Positions 39,317 to 41,962 of a stretch of DNA of 41,962 bases are shown piece by piece (the first letter of the stretch is position 1; each line of letters starts with the position of its first letter). The stretch lies in the NCBI GenBank assembly GCA_937871635.1, contig CALMNS010000008.1, positions 1-41,962 on the forward strand, read 5' to 3'. The DNA comes from an uncultured Solirubrobacter sp. (lineage in GTDB: Bacteria; Actinomycetota; Thermoleophilia; Solirubrobacterales; Solirubrobacteraceae). Under the pieces are notes generated by a model. It had not been told where the DNA came from and did no database searches. It saw nothing but the letters and a program-made list of their open reading frames with translations. The position numbers and the translations under genes were made by a program.

Positions 39317-40312
39317 GTGACCAGCATCCCCATCGTCGGAGGCGAGATCGACGCATCCGAGCTCGGCAGGACCCTGATGCACGAGCACATCTTCCTTCGG
39401 TCGCCGGAGTTGCAGGAGGCGTGGCCGGGATTCGCCGGATGGGATGATGACGCCGCCGTCGCCGTCGCCCGCGAGAAGCTCACGGCGGTGAAGGCGTCGG
39501 GGATCGACACGATCGTCGACATGACGGCACCTGGGCTCGGGCGCAACATCGGGCTGATCCGCCGGGCCGTGGAGGGGACCGGTCTTCAGGTCATCGTCGT
39601 CACCGGCTACTACACCTTCACGACGCTGCCCTGGCCGATGCAGTTCAACGGGCCCGGCAAGCTCTTCAACGGCGACGACGAGTCAGACGACTACCTCGTC
39701 GACCTCTTCGTCCGAGACGTTCAGGAAGGCATCGAAGGAAGCGGCATCCGCGCCGGAGCGATCAAGTGCTGCACCGACGAGCCGGGAGTCACGGCCGACA
39801 TAGGACGGCTCATCCGTGCCGTCGGGCGCGCGCATCTCAAGACGGCCGCTCCCATCATGACCCACTCCCACGCCGGGTCCCGGCGTGGCCTCGACCAGCA
39901 GCGCATCCTGCGGGAGGAGGGCGTGGACCTGTCGCGGGTGCTCATCGGCCACTCGAACGAGACCGCCGACGTCGACTACTGCATCGAGCTCATCGAGGCC
40001 GGCTCCTATCTCGGCTTCGACCGCTGCGGGCTCGCAGCCTTCGTACCGCTCGAGACGCAGCTCGAGACGCTCGTCGCGCTCTGCCGACGCGGATACAGCG
40101 AGCGCATCGTGCTCTCGCACGATGTGAGCTGCGCGACCGACTGGTGGTCCGAGCGGGACGTCCGGGCGGCATTACCGGACTGGCACTACGGCTACATCCA
40201 GCAGAACCTCATCCCGGAGCTGCTCGAGCGCGGCGTCGCGGAAGACCAGGTCGACGCGATGATGCGAGCCAACCCCCGCGCCTTCCTCGGCGGGGGCGCC
40301 CGGCCTGGCTGA
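39317..40312 (+). CDS. Phosphotriesterase-family metallohydrolase (lactonase-like)
   Basis: A 331-residue TIM-barrel hydrolase of the PTE/PLL family. All binuclear metal ligands are visible: TLMHEHIFLRSPE (HxH), AGAIKCCTDEPGV (the Lys carboxylated in the family), IMTHSHAGSRRG (His), VLIGHSNETADVDY (His) and IVLSHDVSCATDWW (Asp). GRTL before the HxH and LPELLERGVAEDQVDAMMRA near the end are typical. GTG 39317 is supported by GAAGGAGG at 39301-39308. Most natural members hydrolyse lactones or esters; organophosphate activity is usually a side activity. Divergent from the ligase-ThDP operon, with a shared regulatory element between. Confidence 0.92.
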   Translation: MTSIPIVGGEIDASELGRTLMHEHIFLRSPELQEAWPGFAGWDDDAAVAVAREKLTAVKASGIDTIVDMTAPGLGRNIGLIRRAVEGTGLQVIVVTGYYTFTTLPWPMQFNGPGKLFNGDDESDDYLVDLFVRDVQEGIEGSGIRAGAIKCCTDEPGVTADIGRLIRAVGRAHLKTAAPIMTHSHAGSRRGLDQQRILREEGVDLSRVLIGHSNETADVDYCIELIEAGSYLGFDRCGLAAFVPLETQLETLVALCRRGYSERIVLSHDVSCATDWWSERDVRAALPDWHYGYIQQNLIPELLERGVAEDQVDAMMRANPRAFLGGGARPG

Positions 40313-40330
40313 CCGGCGCGAGCGTGCTCG

Positions 40331-40912
40331 TCACGAGGCGACGGGAACCGCGGCCGTGACGGCGCCGCGCAACTCGTGCAGCGAGTCCTGGATGAGTCGG
40401 TCGAGGGGGTGCTCGTTGGCCGGGTCCACCCAGCGCTCGAACGCGACCCGGAAGACGGTGATCCCCGTCTCGGCCGCAAGGATGGCGGCAAGGTCGCCGA
40501 CCCCGCGGAGGCGCAGCGCCTGCGCCACGGCCGCGGCCAGCGTCGCGAGCTTGATCCGCTCGCGCTCCTGCAGCTCCGGGTTCGCGGCGATGACCCGCTG
40601 GCGCCGGACGGAGAACTCCTTGCGCGGCTCGAGCATCGTGGCGGCGGCGTCCAGGGCGGCGGCCACCGGGTCGAGCGGCACCGTGAACGGCGGGGCGCTG
40701 CCGACCGCGGCCACTATGAGCTCCTCGAGCTCCTCGGAGCCGCGGAAGAGCACCTCGCGCTTATCTGCGAAGTAGCGGAAGAACGTCCGCTTGGTCAGCC
40801 CGGCCGCCTCGGCGATCTCGGCGACGGTGGTCTGGTCGAACCCGCGCTCGCCGTAGAGGGCGAGGGCGGCGCGCTGCAGCCTGCCGAGGGCGTCCGGTTC
40901 CCATCGAGCCAT
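40331..40912 (-). CDS. TetR-family transcriptional regulator
   Basis: A 193-residue regulator. MARWEPDALGRLQRAALALY is a common start for this subgroup, followed by the helix-turn-helix TTVAEIAEAAGLTKRTFFRY. The C-terminal effector domain ends FRVAFERWVDPANEHPLDRL and then LHELRG. ATG 40912 is chosen for that conserved start. It is convergent with the phosphotriesterase-family gene (18 bases between stops). A 124-base near-copy of its 3' part lies at 28713-28836, on the other side of the catabolic locus. It is a candidate regulator for that locus, unproven. Confidence 0.92.
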   Translation of the reverse strand: MARWEPDALGRLQRAALALYGERGFDQTTVAEIAEAAGLTKRTFFRYFADKREVLFRGSEELEELIVAAVGSAPPFTVPLDPVAAALDAAATMLEPRKEFSVRRQRVIAANPELQERERIKLATLAAAVAQALRLRGVGDLAAILAAETGITVFRVAFERWVDPANEHPLDRLIQDSLHELRGAVTAAVPVAS

Positions 40913-41097
40913 GCGTCGGAGTGTAGTCGTTGGCACCTTGTGACATCATCTCCGGGTGGCGGGCGCGGCCCGCTACTGCGGCGCCCGCGAACGACCGTGC
41001 CGGGACTCGCCGCGGCGCCGATCACGTACGGCAAGCGCCCTGAGCTCGTGCCGACCATGGCACCCGAGCGCAGTGGATCGTTGACGAACGCCGCCGC
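40913..41097. other. Gene-free stretch upstream of the TetR gene
   Basis: About 185 bases. No recognisable gene; it holds the presumed TetR promoter on the left and leads into the SDR tail remnant on the right. A minus-strand frame (FVNDPLRSGAMVGTSSGRLP) could not be assigned. Confidence 0.4.
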
Positions 41098-41216
41098 TCA
41101 GAGCAGCGAGCCACCTCCGTCTACGGCGAGCTCCGCGCCGGTGGTGAACGTCGCGTCGAACGCGAGGAACTCAATCGCCTTGAGTCGATCCGCGAGCGGC
41201 GCACCGCCGCGCGCGA
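41098..41216 (-). pseudogene. SDR C-terminal tail remnant
   Basis: The minus-strand frame ending in a stop at 41098 reads LKAIEFLAFDATFTTGAELA followed by VDGGGSLL. This is the standard last 30 residues of a short-chain dehydrogenase (family pattern I-x-F-L-A-S-x-x-A-x-x-x-T-G-x-x-x-x-V-D-G-G). Nothing upstream in the frame fits an SDR, because it enters the next TetR gene. A leftover of a deletion, adjacent to a TetR/SDR pair. Confidence 0.75.
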
Positions 41217-41795
41217 CTAGGGCACGAGAGCTCGTGCGACGACCTGCCGCAGCACCTCCCGGCGGCGCTCGTGATCGGCCTCGTCGTCCTCGGGTGACGC
41301 GGTGAAGGTCGCGCTGACCGGCGACCACGTACCGGCCAGCGCGATGATCAGCGCGTAGACCTCGTCGGGCCGGATGCCGGCCACGATCTGCCCGTCGGCC
41401 TGGGCGCGTGCGATCGCGTCGTACTTGGCGTCGGCGTGCCCGGGGTGCGCGGCGAGCAGCTCCCCGGTCGGGACCCGCTCGAGCCGGTTCCAGCTGGCCA
41501 GGCGGACGAGCTCCGGGTCGGTCACGTACGAGTCGTAGAGCGCGACGGCGTAGGCGGGCAGGTCGTCGGGCCTGAACGGGACGACGTCGATGATGCGGTG
41601 CAGGTGCTCACCGAACGCGGCCTCGAACAGTCCCTCCTTCGATCCGAACCAGCCGTACATCTGCGCCTTGTTGACCCCGGCCGTCGCGGCGATGCGGTCG
41701 ACCCGGGCACCGGCGATGCCGAAGGCGGCGAACTCGGCGGTCGCCGCCTCGAGCAGGCGCTGTCGGCTGCGCTGACCGTCCCGCACTGGGCTCAT
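41217..41795 (-). CDS. TetR-family transcriptional regulator
   Basis: A 192-residue regulator. RSRQRLLEAATAEFAAFGIA and VDRIAATAGVNKAQMYGWFG form the helix-turn-helix at residues 8-55, followed by the SKEGLFEAAF helix. The C-terminal domain (LASWNRLERVPTGELLAAHP, DEVYALIIALAGTWSPVS) is of the TetR_C_35-like kind. ATG 41795 is chosen over 41819 because a -10-like box lies just before it. It is divergent from an SDR gene across a palindrome and probably represses it. Confidence 0.92.
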   Translation of the reverse strand: MSPVRDGQRSRQRLLEAATAEFAAFGIAGARVDRIAATAGVNKAQMYGWFGSKEGLFEAAFGEHLHRIIDVVPFRPDDLPAYAVALYDSYVTDPELVRLASWNRLERVPTGELLAAHPGHADAKYDAIARAQADGQIVAGIRPDEVYALIIALAGTWSPVSATFTASPEDDEADHERRREVLRQVVARALVP

Positions 41796-41802
41796 GCGCC
41801 AC

Positions 41803-41833
41803 ACTGTAGAAGAAACCAACCAGTTGGTACTGT
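41803..41833. promoter_or_regulatory. Divergent leaderless promoters around a TetR operator candidate
   Basis: ACCAAC-CA-GTTGGT (41815-41828) is a perfect 6-2-6 palindrome. To its left TACAGT on the minus strand (41808-41803) is a -10-like box about 7 bases before the TetR ATG. To its right TACTGT (41828-41833) lies 7 bases before the SDR ATG. Both transcripts would start at or next to the start codon. Confidence 0.55.
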
Positions 41834-41840
41834 CGTCGCC

Positions 41841-41962
41841 ATGACCCTCATCACGAACGACTTCGGTGACCGGACCACCGCGCTGGAGGTCGTCGACGGC
41901 CTCGACCTGACCGGTCGGCGCGCCATCGTCACCGGCGCCGCCTCGGGCATCGGCGTCGAGAC
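41841..41962 (+). CDS. Short-chain dehydrogenase/reductase, N-terminal part (runs off window end)
   Basis: Forty codons from ATG 41841: a short lead, then EVVDGLDLTGRRAIVTGAAS followed by GIG, which is the Rossmann nucleotide motif TGxxxGxG. The lead resembles retinol-dehydrogenase-like bacterial SDRs often paired with a TetR gene. The catalytic part is outside the window. Control by the divergent TetR is likely. Confidence 0.85.
   Translation, partial: MTLITNDFGDRTTALEVVDGLDLTGRRAIVTGAASGIGVE

Overview
The window is very GC-rich, densely packed DNA with strong G/C preference at third codon positions. It has many GTG and TTG starts, many 4-base ATGA/GTGA gene overlaps, several start codons with almost no leader, and two probable F420-dependent enzyme families (an LLM-class oxidoreductase and a Ddn-like deazaflavin reductase). 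Together these point to a chromosomal segment of a soil-type actinomycete (Actinomycetota). A Thermoleophilia/Solirubrobacterales-like host is possible, but this is inference only. I saw no rRNA, tRNA, CRISPR array, transposase, phage or plasmid gene.

Positions 1-11068 are a run of small redox modules, most pairing a one-component regulator with a divergent or adjacent enzyme: LysR/aldo-keto reductase, PadR, medium-chain reductase/XRE, HxlR/alpha-beta hydrolase, LLM plus hydrolase/TetR, and Bcr-type MFS plus QorB-like reductase/Rrf2. Positions 11251-11606 hold a decayed amidohydrolase, followed by a TetR gene. Positions 12412-15744 are a tight four-gene operon whose genes overlap by 4 bases each: a PAP2/AUR1-like phosphatase, an orphan response regulator, a UPF0104/LPG-flippase-like membrane protein and a DedA protein. 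It looks like an envelope-lipid unit.

Positions 15859-24259 carry another reductase, a GlxA-type AraC regulator, an SDR/LysR pair sharing a palindromic promoter, an XRE regulator, and an amidohydrolase - DMT transporter - SDR run with an SDR deletion scar inside it. Positions 24594-28687 form a minus-strand operon (Old Yellow Enzyme, SDR, cupin, broken isochorismatase, Ddn-like reductase, reductase fragment) read away from a divergent MarR gene.

Positions 28964-40312 look like one catabolic locus. It has a ribose-type ABC importer, a frameshifted APH-like kinase, an SCP2-alpha/beta-hydrolase fusion, a second hydrolase, an acyl-CoA ligase coupled to a ThDP-dependent lyase/decarboxylase, and a phosphotriesterase-family (lactonase-like) metallohydrolase. 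Three of its promoter regions carry a similar 20-base element, so I propose a common regulator. The left edge holds a 124-base fragment of a TetR gene whose intact near-copy lies at the right edge. The window ends with a TetR/SDR pair divergent from a small palindrome.

The general picture is an accessory region with about 14 regulators in 42 kb and at least eight gene remnants, that is, active turnover of regulator-enzyme cassettes. Most functions are assigned at family level; no substrate is proven by the sequence.
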